Part shown: positions 54,801 to 64,000 of the stretch, piece by piece | How positions within the stretch are numbered: position 1 is the stretch's first letter | Layout: each line of letters opens with the position of its first letter | Assembly (NCBI RefSeq): GCF_002234675.1 | Contig: NC_019864.2 | Coordinates: 15,331,582-15,395,581, forward strand | Length of the DNA stretch: 64,000 nt | DNA from: Oryzias latipes | Lineage: Eukaryota; Chordata; Actinopteri; Beloniformes; Adrianichthyidae | Direction: 5' to 3' | Translations under genes and position numbers: made by a program | Notes under the pieces: generated by a model | The model's input: only the letters and a program-made list of their open reading frames with translations | Told to the model about the DNA's origin: nothing | Database searches by the model: none

Positions 54801-57800
54801 CAGGTCCTGGGGGAATACTCTTTCTTGAAGGAGGATCTTGAGCCATCTGTGGTCCTCGGTTTACTGACCAAGCTGCTGGACATGAAGAGCAGCAGCAGCG
54901 AAACCAAGAGCTGGGTGTTGGTGGCAATAACCAAGCTCTGCTGGAGTGAAGCCGCCGTCTCTGAAGCTCAGCAGGTTGCGGAAACGTACAGCAGCTCTTT
55001 CGACACAACGCTCAGACAAAGAGCGCAGGAGCTGCAGCACCTCAGCAGAGATTCTCAACTACACTCCAGAGTTTTACCTCCAGGGGGCAGCCTGGAGCCA
55101 GAGGAGGTAGCGTGCACGCCCAACAGCATTGTACGGTAGTTTGTGATTGTACAGTGTCTTAAGAAGTCTTGAGATTTAATAACTGTTGGCACAAGCTTTG
55201 ACTGCAACAGTATTCTGATGGTGCTTATGAAATCTCTACTCTAAAAACCTGTATAAACATGAGCTCCATAGTTTAGAGGCAATTATCCTTTCAGCGCTAT
55301 AACAAAGCCGCCCTGCAATAATTAGCTTGTCAGGGGGAATTTGCAGGTTTGTTTTCACATAAATGTTTTTTGTCTATGAAAAAAAATAATTTTAACTTTT
55401 AATTTATTCTTTTATATAATTTTATTTCACTCATGCCGTTTTCCAGGTAGATTCCTCTCTTTCCTTTCTGGATGGATTTGTGTCGGGGGCGTTGTCTGCA
55501 GGCGCTGCTCCCTATAAACCTCTGCATCAAAGGCAGGAGGAGCTCTCGCGTTCAAAAGGTGAACCTTGGTGAAATATTTCCACAGTGGGTCGACAGACTC
55601 GAAAGGACTTTTTCTCACTTGATGTTTTTTGGTTTGTTTCAGTGCTGAGCCTGGAGCCCTATGGGCTGTCTCTGCCTATCAGCACATCCTCCTGCAGCAT
55701 GACAGACAGACAGTCTCCAACACTGCTGTCCACCAGCTCCGGTCTGTCAGGAGACGGCACAGACTTCTCTCACAGAGGAAGGTGCGAGGACTCAACAAGC
55801 ACAAACATCTGACATAAGTAGCTGTGGCTTATTTTGTTTTCGATCTGCCGTTGGTATTTCAGCTCTACAACTTTAAGGCTGGATGGTGTGAAGAGGGTCT
55901 GGGGGAGGGAGGGATATCTGGCCCAGAAGGAGCCTGTTGAGGAAGTAGCTCAGGTTGAGGTTCCCAGTCCACTGCAATCTCCCAGCCAGCAGGGAGATGC
56001 TAACAGCTGTCGCAGCAAGACGCCAACTCCAATGCCCAACCCTGAATGTGACCAAGAGAAACAGCAGCTTGCCTCCTCGCTTTTCGGTGGACTTTCTTCT
56101 CAGAGCTCTGTGTGTCTGGTGAGGCTGCTTTTTGTAAACTTGATTGAGTTTTTTGTTGTTTTTGTTCACAGTAAGTTAACTCTCACATTTAGCCCCTTGA
56201 AATTTTCACTCTAATCATCTTTTGATCTATTGTAATAGCTTTCCCAGTGGTCTTTTAACTAAAGTGATGTCATTTTTAGGTAAAAAAAAAAAAAAAAAAA
56301 CTGTCGTTTTCTAGGACATAATTTCTGCAGAGTGGAAGGAGTTCATTAATAAATTCGCCTCTGAGTTGTGAACGACGTTGTTGGGGCGTGGAGTAAGCCT
56401 GCCCCTTTTCCCATCATCCATCTGCTAACATTCTCTCCCACTCGCTTACAGCCCCTCACAACCCCAAGCTGAGATTAGTGGTGAAGCAAAAATGGTGAGC
56501 AATAACTGAGCCACCCAGCTGTACAGTTTTGAGCCGGACACCAGCTCAGATGAGGAAAACAAGGATTTATTTGTCTACAAGTTGATGCATCACAATGGAG
56601 CAGAGCAGGGAGCTTGTGGCTTGTTGTTGTAGGTTCAACATCACAACTACAATCTTTTTCCAACAGATTTTTTTGTCTGCTCTTGATTCACGATTTGAAT
56701 AAAAAAATACTCATAAATTAAATTTTAAGCTTTATTTGATTAAAATATTTCCTCCATCATGAGAAAAATGCCACAAGAACATGTTCAAAACGCCAAAATC
56801 ACAATCTTCATTGGAATGGGTCTTGGAAAGAAAGACAGACAATTCTTAAAGTTTGCTAAAATTTTACACCATCCATGTGTGCAATGACAAGATCGAAGTT
56901 TAGACCAAAAAATCTAGGAAGGAGAACACTTTTGCTCCTCCCACAACCTCACTCCTGTATTTAGACTTCTCACTTGAGGTGGAGTAACAGCATTATTTCC
57001 ACACAACACATCAAACTGAAAACAGAGGAACAAACAAGACTTTAAATAACTCCAACGACCTCAAACCTTAACAAACACTGAATGATAAATTAAAAAAACA
57101 GAAAATGTGAAACTGCATATTGCACCTTTGCAGGTAATTGGCCCTACAGTGAGTAGGGTTATTCTAATACCAGAATGTTTGCACTCGCTAATGCAGATCT
57201 CCCACACAGAATCCTTTTATTTGAAAATGAAATCCATCTTTTTTTAGAGTTATATGTAAATGGTTTGCTGAACTGTTTATGTGTTTCACTTCCATCAGTT
57301 GATAATCTTCTAGGTTTGTTTCAAAGTTTATATATATTGTTTCCCCTAACAGATGGAAAAATCTGAGCCAGATATCCAGCGGTTTAGAAGGAAAGCCAAA
57401 GGTCAGCGTTCTTCCTCCACTACAAACGAGCAAAGAGCCAATCCGACTGTCTCCTCTGCCAGTGCTGTGGATAACTTGCTGTGTAACAACCTCCTAGAGG
57501 CTGACACGGAACCAATCAATTCTTCAGCCAAGCAGACATTTCAGCATCCTCACAGCCTCTCTGTTGCAAATGGTGCTTGTGATGCAGAAGCGATTTTAAC
57601 TGATGGTGATCCGAAGGAAAGAGACCAGCTTCTCAGCTCGGAGGACTCCGTGGAAGCAGACGATTGCCCTCCACGTGAAGACCAAAAAAGATCTAAAGAC
57701 TTCTGTCTCACATCTTACCTCCCCGCAGAACTCTCTGGGTTTTCACACTCAGAAATAATTCCCTTGTGTTCCAGCCAAAGCCTGGATCTTTCTGCCTGTC

Positions 57801-59098
57801 ATGTGCAAACAGACAATTCTGTAGTTTTGGTTGTTTTTATTACAAAGACCTCAGAAGATGCCAATCTGCAGATACAAGTGTTAAGTGAGGAACTTGAAGT
57901 AGGTTTTATGGCAGGAAATAATTATGTTTCTACTACATTTTATAACCTAAATATACTTTCCTTTATTTCTTGATTCCAGGTGCTCTGTGTGTGTGAAAGT
58001 CCTGTGGAGGAAGTTAGAGGCCGTAGTGTTTCAGTGCGTCAATATTCTTTAACCGTAAAAATGCCTCTGGTTCACTTTGAGCTGGTCGGGATGTTGTCTT
58101 ACTCCATACCTGCTGGGATGCCGCAGGCGATGATGCAGTTTTCATACAAACTCCCTCTAACTAGCTTCATCAGGTGAGACTGATTTGTTTTTTTTTTCTC
58201 TTTTGTTTAAAGTTACCATCGTGTAGAGATCATACGTGAATTTTCTGTGTTTTCTGCAGACCTTTGACGGTATCCACTGAGGAATATGGGTCCATGTGGC
58301 TGGCCTTCTCCCATGACACGAAACAGAACTTGACACTGATAAAAGAGGAGCGGGAGCCCCTCACTGCCACTCTGAATGCACTGAACAAGAAGCTCTCGCT
58401 TCATGTTGTAGAAATCATAGGTAAAGAGTTTTGACTTCATGATTCATATCAAGTGTAGTTTAATAACAATCCATATTGTTAAAAATAAAAAAATGCTCGA
58501 TTTTCATTTTACTTTGAATTGTACAAAAAGGATTTGACACATTACACCAAGCATTTAATGTATTTTTTTTGTGTGTTTTGGTCCACAAGATCTACCACTC
58601 TGCCTGTTTTCCAGTTCTCTCTTCACTTTTTTATTAGTTTACTCTGTTGTTTCCTTATTCTGATTGAATGAATACACCTGATCCAGGTAAGCAGCAACAA
58701 GAAATGTAGAGACTTCTGGAAAACAGGCAGGGTGGTAGATCTCGAGAACACGGACAGCCTTGTTTTAGATTATCACAGCAAAGTTAGGCTGTTGATAAAC
58801 CCATACTGTGAAAAAAGAAGCAAACGACAGATATTCTAGTTCTAAGAACTAGATTGATGCACTAATGATCAACCTTCTGTTATTCTACATTTCTCACCTG
58901 TTTAAACTAATAACCTCCCTTTGATTGTTCTTCTCAGGTGTGGAGGGTTTGGTAGCTTGCAGCCTCCTGCAAGATCAGCCGTGTCTCATGCACTGCCGTG
59001 TGCACGCCGGCAGGCTGGCTGTGTGGCTGCGCTCTCCGGTTGCAGACCTGCCCGACTGCCTGCTTTACCACTGCCAAAGAGCTTTGCAGGAATCCTGA
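48880..59098 (+). CDS. ap4e1: AP-4 complex subunit epsilon-1
   Basis: A 1136-aa large adaptin in 21 exons, phases closing, from MSDVVEKTLTALPSLLSLD (48880–49020) to RALQES (58938–59098). Exons 1–14 form the alpha-solenoid trunk. It includes YCEMLGYEASFSYIHAIKLA, ESHELLLLLVNTV, APNQVQHIHNKFRKALCD, AEKYAPDNEWFIQTMNAVFS and the PQRFLQV stretch. Exons 15–18 are a long, poorly conserved hinge that keeps the words GAAPYKPLHQRQEE, LEPYGLSL, GVKRVWGREGYL and RFRRKAK. Exons 19–21 form the C-terminal ear. The human protein is 1137 aa. The family is the epsilon subunit of AP-4, which sorts cargo such as ATG9A at the trans-Golgi network. Human loss causes hereditary spastic paraplegia. Two introns are unusual: intron 8 (GC–AG) and intron 11 (AT–AC). 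Exon 18 (57353–57898) is the longest and most divergent. Confidence 0.94.
52237..52317 (+). other. ap4e1: GC–AG intron of ap4e1, open in frame
   Basis: Intron 8. The exon ends ACCTATG and the intron starts GCAAGT, the usual GC donor context; it ends TTTACAG. Removing it gives NITYAILYEGVKCVY, which matches the family (mammalian YAILFECV). It is 81 nt, a multiple of three, without a stop. If kept, it would add 27 residues (GKFLNKDG … TFT) to the trunk. The splice form is the conserved one. Confidence 0.85.
52842..53780 (+). other. ap4e1: AT–AC (U12-type) intron of ap4e1
   Basis: Intron 11, 939 nt. No GT donor lies at the conserved junction. The exon ends GCAGAAAA and the intron begins ATATCCTTTC, the exact U12 AT–AC donor. 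The intron ends CATCATAC and the exon resumes GTATGCTCCGGAC. The join reads AEKYAPDNEW, as in the family. A branch-site-like TTCCTATAC (53762–53770; consensus TTCCTTAAC) has its A 11 nt before the end, as minor-class introns need. A hAT MITE sits inside. Confidence 0.88.
53219..53641. mobile_element. hAT-type MITE with 8-bp target duplication
   Basis: A 423-bp element. The ends are TAGGCTTGCACAAT on the left and ATCGTGCAGCCCTA on the right, which are inverted repeats (TAGGGCTGCACGAT). The perfect 8-bp direct repeat ATCCTTTT flanks it at 53211–53218 and 53642–53649, the hAT signature. The interior has the familiar fish words ATCGCAATAT and TATCGCA. It has no coding capacity. Confidence 0.9.
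54530..54741 (-). mobile_element. Transposon-family fragment ('AAAGACCCACT' family), copy c
   Basis: In ap4e1 intron 13, minus orientation. The reverse complement begins CTTTGAAGACCCACT and has CATTCCAAAGGCCTTTTAA and a 'TTTCTAGGACA' block shared with copy d. The peptide part is absent. The left end on the + strand is not defined. Confidence 0.45.
56200..56660 (+). mobile_element. Transposon-family relic with 'YSFEPD' peptide, copy d
   Basis: In ap4e1 intron 17. It shares the TTTTGATCTATTGTAA and GTGGTCTTTTAACT blocks with copy a, then a poly-A run. The peptide-coding part (QLYSFEPDTSSDEENKD, then GAEQGACG) is related to copy b. The copy is broken and the right end is not sharp. Confidence 0.55.
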
Positions 59099-60445
59099 CC
59101 CCATCCTCCAGCTGCAACACCAGGGTTCACTGCAGCAAGCAGGGACAGCGCCACGCCCTCGGCCCACAGAAAGGAAAGCACCAATGAAGGAACACTTCCT
59201 TGATCTTGAGTTATTGAGAAGCTTGTAGTTCTAATATCTCTTCATATAATATTGGTTGATAATTTAAAAAAACTGTAGAAAATAACATCTTTAGCAGATA
59301 ATAAGCTCAGGGCTGAAAAGAAAAAATAAAACATGTTTTTTTTGTCCGAAATAGAAAATAAGCCTTCAAATGCATTTCAAGGCTGACTTTGATTTTATTT
59401 TTATATTTATTTTTTCTGTCATTTCTAGTATTTGTTTCTGTTCACTTGTCACTTTTTTTTCTTAAAAACATATTGAAAAGATGACGGGTTTTACAAAGTT
59501 TACTCCTACTTTGTTCCTAATTTACAAACTAACAAAAAAATACATTTTTAATTATTTAATTTAAAACTCTGTTTAGATTCAGGACTACAGCACTACAGCT
59601 ACACATGTTTTACATAAGTGTATAATTGTAAATATAAATATATATAATATAAATCTATTTTCACCAGGATTTTTATAAACGATCTAAAAAAAAATTTCTG
59701 ATTTGTATTGGAACCTCCTGAATGAATGAAGAACCACTAGTATCACTGTTTTGTTATTTTTTTTTTAATTTATAAATGTGCTTTAAACAGGTGACAATGA
59801 AATTATGACTATTACATTACATAAATGGTAATACTTTTTTTTAACCAGTGTGTCTTGCATCAAACTTGTTTGTCTGAATCTTCTGACCTTAAAACCTTTA
59901 GACCTGCTGTGTTTTTTGATGATGCAATGCAAAGGAAAAAGGTTCTATTAAAAAAAAAAAAAAGTTTGCATTATCATCACTCTACATTTAAGGAAACATG
60001 TGTCTTAAAGACAGCAGTCATGTTTTCATTACATTTCTTTCTTTCGTGATATTACATTTTTGCAGGTGTTACCTCATGTGTAACAGGGTTTTGTATGCAT
60101 TCTTTTGGGCTGTTATGTCTTAATGTCATGTTTTCATTCATCTGTTTTTGTATCAATATAGTATTGAAGCATGCTTCTTAGGTTTGTGCTCAGGTTTGTT
60201 TGGCACATAGATTTATGTCTTAGCCTGGGTTCATTCATGCAGCCTAAAGGGAAAGTTTGTTTAATTTTTCTAAATTGAAGCGTAATGCTTAAAGCTCTTA
60301 ACAAACTTTTAACCTTATGCCTTATGTTTTAATACCAAGATGGTATACTTGAGCTGTGCCTGTGGCACAGAGAGGAGTTCTTGTCTTGTTGGTGTGCCTA
60401 TCAATACCTTCTGCAAAATGTACTAATAAATGTAAAATTTAAAAA
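59099..60445 (+). other. ap4e1: ap4e1 3' UTR
   Basis: AT-rich non-coding sequence after the stop. AATAAA occurs at 59325–59330 and again at 60425–60430, so a short and a long 3' end are both possible. No gene is visible from 60446 to 61798. That stretch holds the MITE remnant at 60816–60959 and, on its right, the minus-strand 3' UTR of cyp19a1. Confidence 0.5.
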
Positions 60446-60815
60446 TTACCTTGAAAATTTTTTGATTAAAAATTAATATGTTGCTAGTTGTGCTTTTAGG
60501 CAGGAAGTGGCTTTATAGAAATTAATATTTGTCTTATTTCCTAATAGTTAAGATAGCATAATAATGCAAAATATATACAATAATTTTTATACTTTTGATC
60601 TAGTGAAACCATAAACAATATGCTATTTCTTATCTTTGTCTTATCTTTATGTCAACTTCCAAAGACACAATTCTAGTATTATTACCTGTAAAAACAGTCA
60701 GGTAGTTTTGTTTTGTAAAGATACTGATACCCATACAATAAAAAACACTCATGGTAGAATCTGAAAGGACTAAATAAATAAGTTTCTGAACATTTGAAAC
60801 AAATACAAATAACAA

Positions 60816-60959
60816 CTGAACCTTTTTTCTTCAATGATGTGTGAACCTCACTGGTGTCCATGGATTACATGAAATCTTTCCACCTTTATCCACCTTTGTC
60901 ATGGTAGGGAGAACACATCAGTGTATAGGTGGAGTCATTTAAGATAGCACAAGGGTTAA
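60816..60959. mobile_element. piggyBac-like MITE, copy 3 (truncated)
   Basis: The right two-thirds of the same element as copies 1 and 2: TGAACCTTTTTTCTTCAATG, the TCCATGGATTACATG block, and the end GATAGCACAAGGG followed by TTAA (60956–60959). The left terminal repeat is missing. It lies between ap4e1 and cyp19a1, which converge here. Confidence 0.75.
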
Positions 60960-61798
60960 GAGATGAATAACAGCCAATGTGCTGTTTAGTATAACAATGT
61001 GTAACCTTGATCAGAAAAAAACAAAGGTGAAGCAAAAAATACTTAACACAATCAGATAATGGTAAAAAGAATCAGAAACAGCTTGTTTTCAACATGAGCT
61101 GTTTTTGTGCAAGACAAACGTTTTTTTTTTTTGTATATTTTGAAGGATTTTACGGATATCAGGATATAACGCCTGAACAAAGGTTCAGGTCCACAGCACT
61201 GTTGCTGGGATCTCTGTACATCAAGAAGAAATAGTTAACCAACTGAAGTGATAAGAAAAATAAGATCAAATGTCAGAAAGGACTTCACAGTTGAAAAAGT
61301 CAGAAAAAATTAAAATTACTCCAAAAATTGGTCAAAATTGCATATTGATAGGGTCTTCTTCAGATGATACAAAAGTAAAGCTCTTGGTTTTTTGGCAAGA
61401 ATATGAACTCTAAACAAAAATACCACAAAAAGACTTTTGAAAAGATACATTTAAAAAAACAAATCAGTTAATCACTTTTTATTTCCTTTATTGTGAATAA
61501 ATGTGACAAAATGGTATTCCCACATTTGCTTTTATTTGAAATGTCAGTTTCATTGTACAATATGGCAATCCTAAAGGTATGATAGGGTTAAATAGGATTT
61601 TGTGTTTTTTGTGATTCTACTCAGTGCTCAATAAAACACACAAAATACTATTGAGACCTAGAAAAATATTTGAATCGCTAACAGATATTTTGTTTTTTAA
61701 AGGGTTAATATTTGCAGCTTAAACAGTACTAACACAATCATAGTCATCAATTTGGGTGAAATACATTAGTAGAGGGCTATCACAAAATCTCTGAAAGT
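60960..61798 (-). other. cyp19a1 3' UTR / downstream spacer
   Basis: AT-rich sequence after the aromatase stop, on the minus strand. Minus-strand AATAAA-type signals can be read near 61479–61493 (as TTTATT on the + strand), which would give a UTR of about 310 bases. No coding frame of note. Confidence 0.35.
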
Positions 61799-64000
61799 TT
61801 ACGCCAGATGTGGTTGTGAAGTACGTGGGATGAAGCGCATGGTCAGGCTGTGCTCATCTTCCACAGGCTGCTGAGACAGGTTGTTGGTCTGCCTGATGCT
61901 GTTCAGGGTGCAGCCTTGGCGGGGACACACCGTGTAACGAGACAGCAGGGTTATCAGGATGACCTTCATCATCACCATGGCGATATGTTTGCCCACACAG
62001 GAGCGGGGTCCGCAGCCAAAGGGCTGGAAGAAACGACTGGGAACCTGGTGAAAGCAGAAAGTAAGAGGGTGAGCTGTTGGTTTAGGCTTTAAACCTTCAG
62101 GGGGAAGCAAAGCTGAGATAAGATTAAAACCAAACTTACTGTTTTTTCAAAGTTTGCCAGACTGAACTCTGTGGGCTTAGGGAAGAATTCAGTCTTATGC
62201 ATGAGACCAATGTTGAGAATGATGTTGGTACCCCTCCTGATTTTTGTGCCTTCAATCTCGTCATCCTCCAGAGCTTTGCGCATCGTGAAATCAACCACTG
62301 GATGGAATCTCATAGACTCATTAATGAAGCTCTCCAGCACTCTCAGGCTTTCATAGTCGATGCTCTCTGTCGCTTTTTCATCTGCAAATGATCGACGCAC
62401 TAAAACAGTTTTAAAAACGAAAGCACACCTGTGCTAAAAAAAACAACACATTAAATTAAAATCTTTTCTGACCCAAAACGCTGTTCATTTCCTCCACTAC
62501 CTGCAGCTCCACGTCTGGGTTCTGTTTCAGCAGCATCAGCATGAAGAAGAGGCTGATGGAGAGCGTGTCCGGAGCTGCAATCACCATCTCCAACACGCAC
62601 TGCCGGACGTTGTCTGCTGAGAGCTCTCCATGGTTCTGTTCCAGAGCAGACGGGAATGAAAACACACAGAAAATTTTCTGAGGCATAAAAAAGAGAGACT
62701 GACCTGAGCAAAGATGAGCTCTGTGGCAAAGTCAAGATCATCATCCAGTTTTTCAGCTTCATTAATCATCTTCCTCTTGATTTCAAGCAGGCTCTCCATT
62801 GAATCTTGCAGCTCCTGACTGAAGAATCAAAAGGCTGCATTGAGAAAGTCTCACACTGAAGATGAAAGTGAAATACATTTCTAAGGTTCTTACGCAGCTC
62901 GCTTATGCTTGTTGTACAGCCATCCCATCTTGAAAAATACGTCAGGCTTTATCAGAACTGCTTGCCAGGTCTCAAAGTAGTTATGGATTTTTTGCAGCAG
63001 TTCCTTCTCTGTTAAAGGCATCAGTGTCAAATCAGGCAAAGATTGTAAAGTTAATGGCTAAAAATGATGCAACTCAGTTGAGTAATACGTGCAGCTGACC
63101 ATTAAGTGGCACCCTGAGGAATAGCCTGTTGGAAATGTCCACCACAATCGCTCTGAGGAGATTGAGAGCGTCCACATGTCCAGAGGAGTCGGTCACGTCC
63201 TGCAGCCTGGCCAGGTGTTTGGCTGTGGAGCTCACACAGATTCCTACAGTCCTCTGAAGGCTTGGGCCAGACAGAGCTGTGGGGCATCATTCAACACAAC
63301 AAGTCAACAGATTTATTCTGCAATCAAGGCGCCTCACAACATACCACAGTGGTGGTTAAAGTGCCACCTTTGGAAAAATACATCCTGGTTTTCTTCCACA
63401 GAGGGACATCACAGTTGAAAATGATACCCCTTCCATCCATTCCAATGCACTGGAGGCCTTTTTGGCTCCCGAATCTAGACGTGTAGTGGGCGCTCTTCAA
63501 AACATGGTACACCTCAGAAGATCTGTGTTAGGTAAACAAGCTTTCAGCCGGTCATAGTTTTTTTAATGTGGGAGTTTAGTCTGAAAAGACTCACCTGCTC
63601 AATATGAGAGTCTCCTCCCCATTAATCCATACCCTCACAATGCTGCCATACTTTTTATTGTAGTAGTTACATGCTGTTCCAATCCCCATCCAGATAAATC
63701 TTGCATAGGACAGGACAGGACCAAGTCCTGCCAAGAAGGAAGGACCTGACACAAGGGTTAAGATGCTTTTATTTTTGGCCCTTTTTGATCATCTTTTATT
63801 ACCATAGTTTTATTGGATTCCCTTTGACCACATGACAAACTATCTTTTATGGATAAAAATGAAAACCTTTACTGGTTCCAAACTGACTAAGCTGACATGA
63901 TTTTAGTCATTTCCAGGAAAATAAGGGTAACGATAATAGTCACAATCTCTAATGTAAGTGTAATGAAAGAAGAAGCCCATACCTGGTATGTGTGAAAGGT
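61799..64000 (-). CDS. cyp19a1b: Aromatase, cytochrome P450 19A1, probably brain type (5' part missing)
   Basis: The C-terminal nine exons of an aromatase, on the minus strand: >64000–63983 (partial), 63745–63595, 63522–63368, 63276–63100, 63008–62894, 62818–62704, 62635–62473, 62381–62140 and 62044–61799; all phases fit. Visible parts are the proline turn IPGPSF, the I-helix [13 protein letters not shown], the K-helix [17 protein letters not shown] and the haem-binding [14 protein letters not shown] with its cysteine ligand. The enzyme turns androgens into oestrogens in the ER membrane; the membrane anchor lies outside the window. The tail [13 protein letters not shown] and [10 protein letters not shown] fit the brain copy as I remember it. 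The ovarian copy of spiny-rayed fish ends QRGSW-type. So a/b is an inference, about 0.7, while aromatase itself is near certain. It faces ap4e1 tail to tail. Confidence 0.88.

Noticed and set aside
59100-59187. Alternative frames running through the ap4e1 last exon beyond its stop
   Set aside because: The family frame ends cleanly at TGA 59096–59098 with the expected QES-like end; the other frames are shadows.

Overview
The window is vertebrate genomic DNA from a ray-finned (teleost) fish. All genes are split by short GT–AG introns, and the intergenic gaps are only 0.5–2.5 kb. The repeats are fish types: piggyBac-like and hAT-like MITEs, tRNA-type SINEs, and LINE tails ending in ATCT or TTCTA runs. 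The piggyBac-like MITE resembles repeats I associate with medaka (Oryzias), but the species cannot be fixed without a search. The window belongs to the chromosome block equivalent to human 15q21.

Layout, left to right. On the + strand: the 3' part of prtg (1–2680), rsl24d1 (4934–6619), arpp19 (8637–9546), myo5a (12473–27581), myo5c (29209–40206), gnb5 (42188–46412) and ap4e1 (48880–59098). On the - strand: the C-terminal nine exons of an aromatase, cyp19a1, most likely the brain-type copy cyp19a1b (61799 to beyond 64000). I reconstructed every exon from splice sites, reading phase and remembered family sequences. The exon sets close in frame and give proteins of expected size: 166 aa for Rsl24d1, 113 for Arpp19, 1816 for Myo5a, 1740 for Myo5c, 353 for Gnb5 and 1136 for Ap4e1.

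The genes are not an operon or one pathway; they are an old syntenic neighbourhood. The closest functional tie is myo5a and myo5c, tandem class-V myosins whose first 12 coding exons have identical lengths. The others act in axial/neural adhesion (prtg), 60S ribosome assembly (rsl24d1), mitotic control of PP2A-B55 (arpp19), RGS/G-protein signalling (gnb5), trans-Golgi sorting (ap4e1) and oestrogen synthesis (cyp19a1).

The most interesting points are as follows. ap4e1 has an AT–AC (U12-type) intron carrying a hAT MITE with a perfect 8-bp target duplication. ap4e1 also has an 81-nt GC–AG intron that is open in frame. A four-copy transposon family carries a short conserved 'YSFEPD..SDEE' peptide. 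A degenerate ~40-bp repeat array whose right part runs in the opposite orientation lies upstream of myo5a. I found no CRISPR array, prokaryotic gene, RNA gene or clearly novel multi-gene system.
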